Position numbers and translations under genes: made by a program
Notes under the pieces: model-generated
The model's input: the letters and a program-made list of their open reading frames with translations, nothing else
The model's database searches: none
Told to the model about the DNA's origin: nothing
Assembly (NCBI RefSeq): GCF_027579695.1
Contig: NC_083577.1
Span: 29,855,698 to 29,919,697, forward strand
DNA length: 64,000 nt
Reading direction: 5' to 3'
DNA from: Neoarius graeffei
Taxonomy: Eukaryota > Chordata > Actinopteri > Siluriformes > Ariidae
Shown here: positions 54,836-64,000 of the stretch, one piece after another
Layout: each line of letters begins with the position of its first letter
Position numbering within the stretch: position 1 is the stretch's first letter

Positions 54836-56099
54836 AGACAAAAATATAAGTTTTGGGGGGGTCTGATATTTTTTCTGATATTGTGAAAAGGAATATATAA
54901 TTCAAACCAACTCCCATTCGGCATTCTTATTGTAGGAACATTTTAATGTAAATCGATTTCAGACAGACACCCCTATTGTGGACCATACCATTTTTAGTCG
55001 CCGCAGCGCTAGAACGCGCTAGAAGCAACAGCTTCTAGTCCACACCGTATTCAGTTGATTCATCAGATACAGTCCATGGGTTTGCAGCAGAAGATGTGCA
55101 TTGGTAATGTTAGTTGCTAACCAACTTTTAGCCTGTTGAAAATGTGTTATTTTACAACTTTCATTTATTAAAGTGATTTGCTCTTCTTTCAGCTCATGTC
55201 ACGTCTTTATACGTTGAATTACTTACCCACTGAGGCCAGTAGGCTACAGTGGATGGACGTTAACGTTAGTTACCAATGTTAGTTAGCAAGATAAGCTAAG
55301 TCTCTATTTAAATCAAGCTTATTACAGTGTGGTATAGAAACGATTCTCGTTTCAAAGGAGAAGAACTCCATATATTTCCATTCTCATTTTGTCATGAATA
55401 AATTGTGCCCTTCTGAAATTAATTTGGCACATAGGCCCATCCTGTGTGTGTGATTAGGCGCAAGAAGTTCTGATGTAGGCCTAGCTAAGCCTATGTAAAA
55501 TTACAATCAGAACCTCTGGGGACTGGGACAACATAAAAAGAGCCAGGTAGTAGGCGAGCCTAGGCAAAATAGCCTAGTACATATGCTAGTATTTGAATTT
55601 GTTTTCTATTGTTTTTACTTACATTCCTTTTGTATTATTTTTAAGATATTTATAGTTTCAATTGAGTACCCTGTTTGATTTTATTCACAGAGACAGTAGG
55701 CCAAACATGAGCAAAAGAAAAGGGCCAGACATCAGGCATTTTTTTGGTGCTAAAAGAGTAAGTAGTAAATATTAGCACTAAGATCTACAGACAATTACAG
55801 TACAAGTGTAGGTGGAGTTAGGTTTTATACACTGTTCATGTGAATAAAGAAAATGGGTTCCCAGAAGACAGGAGAGGCACAGCAGGATGAAAGAGAGTAA
55901 GACATTCAGCAGGACTGTTCTGCATGTGTGTATATACTGTATGTGACTCATTTGTAGCGTTGATATCCAGTTTGTTCTGACAAAGAAGGTTATCAGGTTG
56001 TACTACTGTTTTTCTTCTGTGGTAGTACTGTATGGTTTGTTATGCTTCTTAATGACATTACAAATTATTGTTCAGAGTTATTGTGTTGAGTTACTGACA
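54836..56099 (+). other. Interior of the 53539 hAT element; one candidate exon
   Basis: Mostly A+T-rich non-coding sequence. At 55707-55757 an ATG opens MSKRKGPDIRHFFGAKR, preceded by the acceptor-like TTATTCACAG (ending 55690) and followed by the donor GTAAGTAG (from 55758). Short K/R-rich starts ending in FF are common in hAT transposases, so this may be their first coding exon. No later exon is visible. Confidence 0.4.
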
Positions 56100-57803
56100 C
56101 ACTGTAAACCCGGATAAGTTGAGTACACTTAAATGACTTTAGTAAAGCGATTGCCTTAAGTGGTTTAAGTTATGAAGAGTAGAGAAAATGAATTTGTCAA
56201 GTACAATCAACTTGAACGACTTAATTAATGAACTAAACAAAAACTGTGCAGTCTACTTAAGACTAGAATGCTCAGAACTTAATATGATAAGTCTAATTCA
56301 CTTAACTGCTTTAATATTTAAAATCTTAATATCCTCTTCACTGTAAGCCCGGATAAGTTGAGTTTACTTAAAAAATTTGAGGAAACCAGTTGCCTTAAAA
56401 AAAATTATGTATAATCAAAACTTGAGTGAACTAAACTTAAATGCTTGATGGGAATGGAATTGCTATTTTAAGTACAACACACTAAATACCAAGTTGATTT
56501 TACTTAAAATCTTTTGCTAAACCAATTGCTTTGTATAATCATTAAATGTAACATATTAAGTTCATTACACTAAATGCCAAGTTGGTTTAATGCAATATAA
56601 ATAGCAATATTAACTTTAATGAACAAAAAAAGAAAACAAATGTACATTCTTTTTCTCTTTTATTGTAGATAGCACATTTACAAAAAAAAAAAGGAGCAGA
56701 AAAAAAAATAATCAAATCCTGGATTCACAAGACTGACAGCATGGTGTTCATCTTTCTTAATGGCAGGACTGAGAAAATATGCATATACTATATAAGATTT
56801 TCACTGACAGAAATATTTACTTTCAGAGAGAGAGAGGGAGAGAGAGAGAGACAGGAGGGCAGAGAGAGAGAGGATGGAAAAGGTAAGCAATAGTGATGAA
56901 CTGACACACCAAAAACCTACTTAACCAAATAACATGTCCAAATAAACCCAAACAGTGATACACCAACGGACCGTCGCCTTCCTTTCTCTCTCCTTCTGCC
57001 TTGTGCTGCGCAGCGTGGAAGAGCGCGTTTTCTGTGCTGTCGGTCGGGTGTTCACTGCAGCTAACAGCAAGTGAGCACTTAGCTAATAGGGGAAGAACGT
57101 CAATTCTAACGTTAGCTACTTAATCGTACAATATATAATGATTAAACCTATGATTGACCTGGCGACTTGTCCAGGGTGTACCCCGCCTTTCGCCCGTAGT
57201 CAGCTGGGATAGGCTCCAGCTTGCCTGCGACCCTGTAGAAGGATAAAGCGGCTAGAGATAATGTGATGTGATGTGTAAACCTATGATATGGTTGTGCTGT
57301 ATACTTACATTATCCGAAAAGTTTTCAAAAGTGTCCAATTCCAAATCCAGAGAGCTCTCCACAGTGACAAAAGCAACTTAGCCAACAGATGAAAATGACG
57401 TGAAATTGGTAAAATACCACCTGTAACTGTAAAACACGCGATTTCCACTGCTCTTAAAGTTAAAACAAACATTCCCACCGACAGTCAGGATCCAAAATAC
57501 TAAGTTCAGAGAAGAAACGTTGGCTGAAGCTCACTCTGAATTTTACCAAACCTCACGTAACTGCTGCTGATGTGTGAAAGTTAAAATGGCGGCTTCACAA
57601 CTCTGCGCAGATTAAAAAAGAGGCGTGGTCATGACTAAAACTTAGAATTTTAAGGCCATTCAACTTAAACTTATTAACACTTTTGACTATGTGTACAAAT
57701 TAGTAGAATATACTTAATATTTTTTAGTAATGCAATCAAACTTAAATTTTTACGTACATTGTATTAAAACATTTAATTAAATACAAAGTCCGGGCTTACA
57801 GTG
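56100..57803. mobile_element. TIR element with repeated left end
   Basis: CACTGTAAACCCGGATAAGT at 56100 and CACTGTAAGCCCGGATAAGT at 56339 are two left ends. The right end, read inward from 57803, is CACTGTAAGCCCGGACTTTG. Many TTAAGT-type motifs fill the interior. A SINE family-2 tail (57155-57272) has inserted within it. No clean target duplication was found. Confidence 0.6.
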
Positions 57804-57904
57804 CACCGACTTCCATAGACGAGACAGGACGGGACCGGGGGGGATTGATATGATAGTGGACCATGATGGTACCCCCCAATTATGGTGGGGTAATTCACAC
57901 TCTG

Positions 57905-57915
57905 TGAGTGAGTGA

Positions 57916-57958
<43 letters not shown>

Positions 57959-58066
57959 AGAGAGAGAGAGTGAGTGTGTATAAGAGAGAGAATGACTGAC
58001 TGTGTATATATGAGAGAGAGAGAATGAGTGAGTGAGTATATATGAGAGAGAGAATGAGTGAGTGAG
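57905..58066. repeat. GAGT/TATATGAGAG simple-repeat array, right part
   Basis: GT, GAGT and TATATGAGAGAGAGAATGAG units as at 51390-51955. It ends at the TA (58067-58068) where the next Tc1 begins. Confidence 0.9.
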
Positions 58067-58284
58067 TACAGTGGGGCAAAAAAGTATTTAGTCAGTCACC
58101 TATTGTGCAAGTTCTCCCACTTAAAAAGATGAGAGAGGCCTGTAATTTTCATCATAGGTATACCTCAACTATGAGAGACAAAATGAAAAAAAAAAATCCA
58201 GAAAATCACATTGCCTGATTTTTAAAGAATTTATTTACAAATTATGGTGGAAAATAAGTATTTGGTCAATAACAAAAGTTCATC

Positions 58285-58727
58285 TCAATACTTTGTTATA
58301 TACCCTTTGTTGGCAATGACAGAGGTCAAACATTTTCTGTAAGTCTTCACAAGGTTTTCACACACTGTTGCTGGTATTTTGGCCCATTCCTCCATGCAAA
58401 TCTCCTCTAGAGCAGTGATGTTTTGGGGCTGTCGCTGGGCAACACGGACTTTCAACTCCCTCCAAAGATTTTCTATGGGGTTGAGATCTGGAGACTGGCT
58501 AGGCCACTCCAGGACCTTGAAATGCTTCTTACGAAGCCACTCCTTCGTTGCCCGGGCGGTGTGTTTGGGATCATTGTCATGCTGAAAGACCCAGCCACAT
58601 TTCATCTTCAATGCCCTTGCTGATGGAAGGAGGTTTTCACTCAAAATCTCGCGATACATGGCCCCTTTCATTCTTTCCTTTACACGGATCAGTCGTCCTG
58701 GTCCCTTTGCAGAAAAACAGCCCCAAA
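58285..58727 (-). pseudogene. Tc1 transposase, C-terminal block
   Basis: This holds [18 protein letters not shown] with the second catalytic Asp and [19 protein letters not shown] with the Glu, followed by a normal C-terminus ending NKGYITKY. The frame has no internal stop from the hAT boundary to the stop codon at 58285. Confidence 0.88.
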
Positions 58728-59069
58728 CAGGGCCGTAACCAGGATTTTTCAAATACCGAGGTCAAGCATGGCTGACAGCACCCCCCCCCCCCCCCCCCCC
58801 TCCCCGGCACAACTTAAATAAATAAATAACAAACCAAGGATAGATTTGGTGGTGGACACATTTATTTTTAACAATTCTACAACTGTGGCCCCATAACTGT
58901 GGTGTTTTATCTGACATAAAAGTAGAAAGGTAGTGAACTCTTGAACTGAGTATACATACCTAAAGTACCAGTTACCTAAAGAATTGGCATTATTTACATT
59001 GCAGCATACACATGACAGAAAGGGTGTGACCTGCTGAATTGTAAGCTTTAGTATTACACCTTATAATAA

Positions 59070-59071
<2 letters not shown>

Positions 59072-59166
<95 letters not shown>
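59072..59166. repeat. GT/GA compound microsatellite
   Basis: A GT run followed by a GA run within the hAT element. Open frames here are repeat artefacts. Confidence 0.95.
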
Positions 59167-59168
<2 letters not shown>

Positions 59169-60564
59169 TTTGTGTGTTATTTGTGGGTGTCTGTATGTGG
59201 AGAGACATTCTGAACAGTAATGTAAAGGCATCAGTCTATCTGGCTGTCTTGAATTGAGGTCCATTTGCATGCATTCTCTGAAGCAGAGTGTTCTCACCAT
59301 TGCCTGTAATGTAAGTTTGGCTCATAACACATTTACTTCAACAATTCTAAAACTGTGCCATCATAACTGTGGAGTTTTGTCTGACATAAAAGTCAAAACT
59401 GAACTGAACCACTCAATATTTCGTTTTCCTGTTTTTCTGTATGACCAAAAAATGAGGGATTGGTGTTTGTTTTCCTTTTTTCAACTCAAAACAGAACAAA
59501 TAATAAACAGGGAAACCAAAACGAAATAATAACTCTAATTTACGATTATTGATTTTCTCTATTCCCCATGCTACATTAGCCTTCCCATGATCCTCAGCGA
59601 CAGTCCATCATCATCTCTGCGTCTATGAAACAGAAAAATTGCATGTGCATGTATATATATCAAGTAATTTATTCATACATCCTATTCATTTAATATATTA
59701 AGCTGTTAATGTTAAGCTGATGATCTCTTCATTATTATTATCTCAATATAATAGTAATAATAAATAATGATAACAATACCAACATGGCATTCATTTTGTC
59801 ACTTTCAACATATTGTGTCAGACCAACTTTGCTTTTTATTAGAGGACATGGGTCCGTGTATCATCCGATCATTCAATTATTCCATTCAATCTGGAAAACG
59901 AAAAACAAAAAAAAAAACACTCAATATTTCGTTTTCCTGTTTTTCTGTATGACCAAAAAATGAGGGATTGGTGTTTGTTTTCCTTTTTCCAACTCAAAAC
60001 AGAACAAATAATAAACAGGGAAACCAAAACGAAATAATAACTCTAATTTACGATTATTGATTTTCTCTATTCCCCACGCTACATTAGCCTTCCCATGATC
60101 CTCAGCGACAGTCCATCATCATCTCTGCGTCTATGAAACAGAAAAATTGCATGTGCATGTATATATCAAGTAATTTATTCATACATCCTATTCATTTAAT
60201 ATATTAAGCTGATGATCTCTTAATTATTATTATCTCAATATAATAGTAATCTGTACTCGAGTTGAGGGGGGATGGGGGGATGCCATCCCCCCGGAATAAA
60301 AAATGGTCAAAATCATCCCCCCTCTAAAACGGGCATCCCCCCTCCCTTCCCTTGAGCAATTTTATCAATAAATGTGGACATTACTTCTATTTAACATTGG
60401 AATTAGAAATGCCATTCCACGTAGCTTTGCTGAAACTGAGCATACAATAAGCTACCGCGAGAGAGGGCGCGCGCAAGTGAAGCGTTTGAGGAAGTGACAT
60501 TCAGTTGGGGTTCCGTTATTTTTGATTTCATTCGGCGTCAGTGACAGCAGCGGACTGCAGCATC

Positions 60565-61545
60565 ATGGCCAAGCGGAGTGGACAGCAAGACCTAAGCAAG
60601 TTCGGATTTAAGATCGCAAAAAAAAACATTTCAGGAGTCAAGAGTTACGAATATCAGTCCCACTTTCTGTGAGCCCACTATCATGCTGTAAAGTTACCGA
60701 TATGGAGCCTAATTTGTGGGCGGCGGATAACAACACAGCTATCATAATGAATGTTAGTTTGGAGTCTATCCAGCTATCGATAGCTTAGGTTCATGTTAGC
60801 TTTGATTTCTTGTATAAGGCCATTAATTTAATCAGCCTGGACGTTCGTTTGTTATTCTTCAGGCAACAAAAAGTGTTATTCAAGACAGGAAGGCTAAAAT
60901 TAACGACACTAGCAGTTTTGAAGGCTTCATTGCCTCATTAGAGAGCCGGTCACAGCATGTAAGAGCAGGATTGGTGTAGGACTCGACAGTGTCTGCTAAA
61001 ATGCAGCTTTCTTTTTCTTCGTCATAGGCTCTTCTTCTGTCTCCTCAATGGGCCTTTTCCCCTTTCCAAAGAAACTTTCCAAAGATGCCTGCTTTTAACT
61101 CATTTTGCTAGCTTGTATCCAGTATGTATCAAAGTGCTGGTATGTATCGAAGCAAAGTATCAAAGTATCCAAGGCAGCTCCTTGGTAACCGTCAACGTTA
61201 AGGTGTCACGTGACCTAGATAACAGCGGGAATCAACGTTACAGAAAGAATCCGGTCATTTTTCAAAGCTCAAATCCTCGTTCAGATAATAAATAAATCAG
61301 AAATAACATTATATTTAATTAAATTATCTTATCCACTGCTCTTTTTCCAGATGACAGTCAGCAGCAACTGCAGCACAGTGCGGCAGGAGCTGGAGGACCC
61401 GGAGTGTGAGACAGGAGCAAGCAGGAGAACCAACAGCTGAAGAGCTCAAGATTTACAATTTACTGTTGCTTGTTTTAGCTTATTGGTTCCCTACCTACCT
61501 CTGTATTTAATTCAATGTTCGCAATGTTCAGCTTTGAATAAAAAT
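60565..61545 (+). pseudogene. Small gene-like unit in the left arm
   Basis: ATG 60565 opens MAKRSGQQDLSKFGFKIAKK. In the left arm the donor is damaged (no GTAAG). In the right arm the same exon (62090-62018, reverse) ends at an intact GGAG/GTAAGT. A second candidate exon (60863-60958) starts after TTCTTCAG and ends CAGCAT/GTAAGA; its open frame includes SVIQDRKAKINDTSSFEGFI. A third follows TTTTTCCAG at 61350 and ends SRRTNS-stop (61440), with AATAAA near 61538. Exons 2 and 3 agree in phase, but exon 1 to 2 does not, so the unit may be decayed or misread. Confidence 0.35.
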
Positions 61546-62017
61546 TCTATTGACTTGATATGAAAAGATTCAGTTGTTCATTTACATTGCCTGCTGAGGT
61601 TTTAATAAATTATTTACCAAACGATTTAAAAGGAGCCTACCATGACTAGTGCAATTTGAAGTGTAACTTCATAGTCATGGTAGGCTCCTTTTAAATCGTT
61701 TGGTAAATAATTTATTAAAACCTCAGCAGGCAATGTAAATGAACAACTGAATCTTTTCATATCAAGTCAATAGAATTTGTTGCCTGAAGAATAACAAACG
61801 AACGTCCAGGCTGATTAAATTAATGGCCTTATACAAGAAATCAAAGCTAACATGAACCTGAGTAAGCTATCGATAGCTGGCTAGACTCCAAACTAACATT
61901 CATTATGATAGCTGTGTTGTTATCCGCCGCCCACAAATTAGGCTCCATATCGGTAACTTTACAGCATGATAGTGGGCTCACAGAAAGTGGGACTGATATT
62001 CGTAACTCTTGACTTAC

Positions 62018-62090
62018 CTCCGGAAATGTTTTTTCTTGCGATCTTAAATCCGAACTTGCTTAGGTCTTGCTGTCCACTCCGCTTGGCCAT
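62018..62090 (-). pseudogene. Right-arm copy of the small unit's first exon
   Basis: Reverse-strand ATG at 62090, MAKRSGQQDLSKFGFKIARK then NISGG, ending at a consensus donor (GTAAGT, 62017-62012). The downstream exons are deleted in this arm. Confidence 0.45.
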
Positions 62091-62799
62091 GATGCTGCAA
62101 TCCGCTGCTGTCACTGACGCCGAATGAAATCAAAAATAACGGAACCCCAACTGAATGTCACTTCCTCAAACGCTTCACTTGCGCGCGCCCTCTCTCGCGG
62201 TAGCTTACTGTATGCTCAGTTTCAGCAAAGCTACGTGGAATGGCATTTCTAATTCCAATGTTAAATAGAAGTAATGTCCACATTTACTGATAAAATTGCT
62301 CAAGGGAAGGGAGGGGGGATGCCGAGGGGGGATGATTTTGACCATTTTTTATTCCGGGGGGATGGCATCCCCCCCATCCCCCCTCAACTCGAGTACAGGT
62401 TACTATTATATTGAGATAATAATAATTAAGAGATCATCAGCTTAATATATTAAATGAATAGGATGTATGAATAAATTACTTGATATATACATGCACATGC
62501 AATTTTTCTGTTTCATAGACGCAGAGATGATGATGGACTGTCGCTGAGGATCATGGGAAGGCTAATGTAGCGTGGGGAATAGAGAAAATCAATAATCGTA
62601 AATTAGAGTTATTATTTCGTTTTGGTTTCCCTGTTTATTATTTGTTCTGTTTTGAGTTGGAAAAAGGAAAACAAACACCAATCCCTCATTTTTTGGTCAT
62701 ACAGAAAAACAGGAAAACGAAATATTGAGTGTTTTTTTTTTTTTTTTTTCGTTTTCCAGATTGAATGGAATACTTGAATGATCGGATGATACACGGACC

Positions 62800-63540
62800 G
62801 CTCAGCTACCTGAAGTATTGGCATTATTTACATTTCATTATCTTAAATTACATTAGAATGTAGGGCTATTAGTTCTGTGTGAAGACTATGTATTAGAGAG
62901 AGTGTGTGAGAGTGTATTTGTGTGTGTGTGTGTGTGTGTGTGTCTCTGTGTGAGTGAGAGAGAAAGAGAGAGTTATGAGAGAAAGAGAGAGAGTTACTCG
63001 TACAAGCCCGTTTAGTCAGCCCTGCGCAGGGCTGCCTGTGACAACGTAGTTTTGAATGTTTCTCGAAATGCTAACTAAAATGTAATAGGCAATGACAATG
63101 AAACGTTTCCCCTTGGAAAGTTGGCATGACACCGCTGAATGGTCTGCCACTGCACTGACAGTATTTTCTCACCTTCCCTCCTTCTCTTTCCCTGCTCTTC
63201 TGTTGACTGTCTGTTGCAACGTTTTCATTTTGCACTCGGGTAAAGCTCTATAATGCGATGTGACTATTAGCCTATGTTAGGTTAGGTAGGCATATGTGAT
63301 AGACCGTAGACTACACCCTGCCTGTTTTATCCAAAACCCAACTTCCCCGGCCGACACTAGTATAGGCTACGTCGCGTGACGCTGCGTTAGACACGGCAAC
63401 GATAGAGATAGAGGCTGAGAGATTTCAGATGACATTAGACAAATGTGAATTTTATTGGGGGGAAATACAGATGACATGTGGATGTGGACGCTGCATTTTA
63501 CATTGATCACTGCTCGAATTCAGCGTAGACCAATTTTAAA
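62800..63540. other. Right interior of the hAT element, no gene seen
   Basis: It contains a GT run (about 62917-62942), a GAGAGAAAGAGAG tract, and sequence leading to the right terminus. ATACCGAGGACATGACCTCG near the end is a short palindrome also present, slightly changed, near 17315 in the related element. Confidence 0.6.
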
Positions 63541-63607
63541 TTTCTGAAAAAAATACCGAGGACATGACCTCGGTGTCCTCAATGGTAGTTACGGCCATGG
63601 CCCCAAA

Positions 63608-63977
63608 GCATGATGTTTCCACCCCCATGCTTCACAGTAGGTATGGTGTTTTTTGGAGGCAACTCAGCATTCTTTCTCCTCCAAACACGACAAGTTGAGT
63701 TTTTACCAAAAAGTTCTATTTTGGTTTCATCTGACCATATGACATTCTCCCAGTCCTCTTCTGGATCATCCAAATGCTGTCTAGCAAACTTCAGACGGGC
63801 CTGGACATGTACTGGCTTAAGCAGGGGGACACGTCTGGCACTGCAGGATTTGAGTCCCTGGCGGCGTAGTGTGTTACTGATGGTAGCCTTTGTTACTTTG
63901 GTCCCAGCTCTCTGCAGGTCATTCACTAGGTCCCCCCGTGTGGTTCTGGGATTTTTGCTCACCGTTCTTGTGATCAT
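63608..63977 (-). pseudogene. Tc1 transposase, N-terminal block
   Basis: The reverse frame from the Met at 63977 includes KNPRTTRGDLVNDLQRAGTK and TISNTLRRQGLKSCSARRVP (second helix-turn-helix), then WSDETKIELFGKNS with the first catalytic Asp and [14 protein letters not shown] up to the hAT. The first DNA-binding helix set lies to the right of the window. Reading is open throughout, so the hAT may be the only lesion seen here. Confidence 0.88.
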
Positions 63978-64000
63978 TTTGACCCCACGGGGTGAGATCT

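Larger units (their letters stand above)
53539..57904. mobile_element. hAT-type element holding nested elements and a transposase first exon
   Basis: Ends CATAGTTCAAATTACGGGGG and CAGAGTGTGAATTACCCCAC (right, read inward) are similar. TGAGTGAG lies on both sides (53531-53538, 57905-57912), but the site is within a GAGT repeat, so this duplication is weak evidence. Inside are another hAT (53608-54827), a small exon (55707-55757), and a repeat-bounded block (56100-57803). Confidence 0.6.
59851..62799. repeat. Large inverted duplication with a 674-bp arm-specific deletion
   Basis: Left arm part A (59851-60867) pairs with the right arm (61779-62799). Inner part C (61542-61647, 106 bp) pairs with 61673-61778 (106 bp) across a 25-base loop. 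The 674 bp between (60868-61541) exist only on the left. The arms differ by scattered substitutions and small indels. Confidence 0.88.
58728..63599. mobile_element. hAT-type element, 4.9 kb, in Tc1 transposase
   Basis: Ends are CAGGGCCGTAACCAGGATTT and CATGGCCGTAACTACCATTG (right, read inward), the same family as 15418-17357. GCCCCAAA flanks it at 58720-58727 and 63600-63607. It contains poly-C and GT/GA tracts, a direct repeat (about 59411-59700 and 59919-60200), and an inverted duplication at 59851-62799. No hAT transposase was read. Confidence 0.92.
58069..64000 (-). mobile_element. Tc1-type transposon, split by a hAT; runs off the right edge
   Basis: The left terminal repeat starts CAGTGGGGCAAAAAAGTATT after a TA (58067-58068), matching the layout of fish Tc1 elements. 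The transposase lies on the reverse strand in two blocks on either side of the hAT at 58728-63599. The right terminal repeat is outside the window. Confidence 0.88.

Overview
The window looks like nuclear DNA from a teleost fish. The evidence is two intact TRIM (RING/B-box/PRY-SPRY) genes with the compact six-exon layout of fish finTRIM-type genes, Tc1-type transposons, Gmr1-like and Sushi-like Ty3/gypsy elements, tRNA-headed SINEs, many hAT/piggyBac/Harbinger MITEs, and long GT and GAGT microsatellites. The species cannot be read from this; a catfish-like genome would fit but is only a guess. Nothing bacterial, and no CRISPR array, operon or organelle sequence, was seen.

Layout. 1-6685 is a reverse-strand Gmr1-like gypsy copy, riddled with insertions. 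6686-8861 is the 3' flank of a TRIM module plus a piggyBac MITE and two SINEs. 8862-14430 is TRIM gene A with its upstream repeats. 14879-19784 holds three hAT elements, one nested in another. 19785-25434 is more TRIM 3' flank, a THAP-like exon scrap, and Sushi-like gypsy debris cut by hAT and foldback elements. 25435-28434 is an eight-exon hAT-transposase-like gene on the reverse strand, followed by a 278-bp-arm foldback (28704-29351). 29864-35801 is TRIM gene B, a paralogue of A. 35802-44216 is TRIM 3' flank, a truncated Gmr1-like copy and a Sushi-like copy. 44282-49219 is a Gmr1-like element with both LTRs. 49570-50104 is a broken third TRIM PRY-SPRY exon. 50291-51119 is a LINE fragment. 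51390-58066 is a simple-repeat array holding Tc1 and hAT pieces. 58069-64000 is a reverse-strand Tc1 element whose transposase is split by a 4.9-kb hAT that itself contains a 2.9-kb inverted duplication.

How it fits together. The host genes are a tandem TRIM array: A and B have identical exon lengths (399, 96, 231, 23, 119, 536 bp), both read through to 467 residues, and both have a perfect interferon-stimulated response element match just upstream of the start codon. That fits antiviral E3 ligase genes induced by interferon. Their 3' flanks recur at least four times, so more modules existed. Almost everything else is transposon sequence. Because the flanks are duplicated, several insertions can be checked against empty sites inside this same window, giving exact target-site duplications.

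The most notable items are: Gmr1-like elements with integrase upstream of reverse transcriptase and a SCAN-like gag segment; an apparently open multi-exon hAT-derived gene with a 24-bp coding repeat and one GC-AG intron; two foldback families carrying captured coding pieces; and the large inverted duplication carrying a small gene-like unit. Everything was read by eye; no alignment or database search was run.
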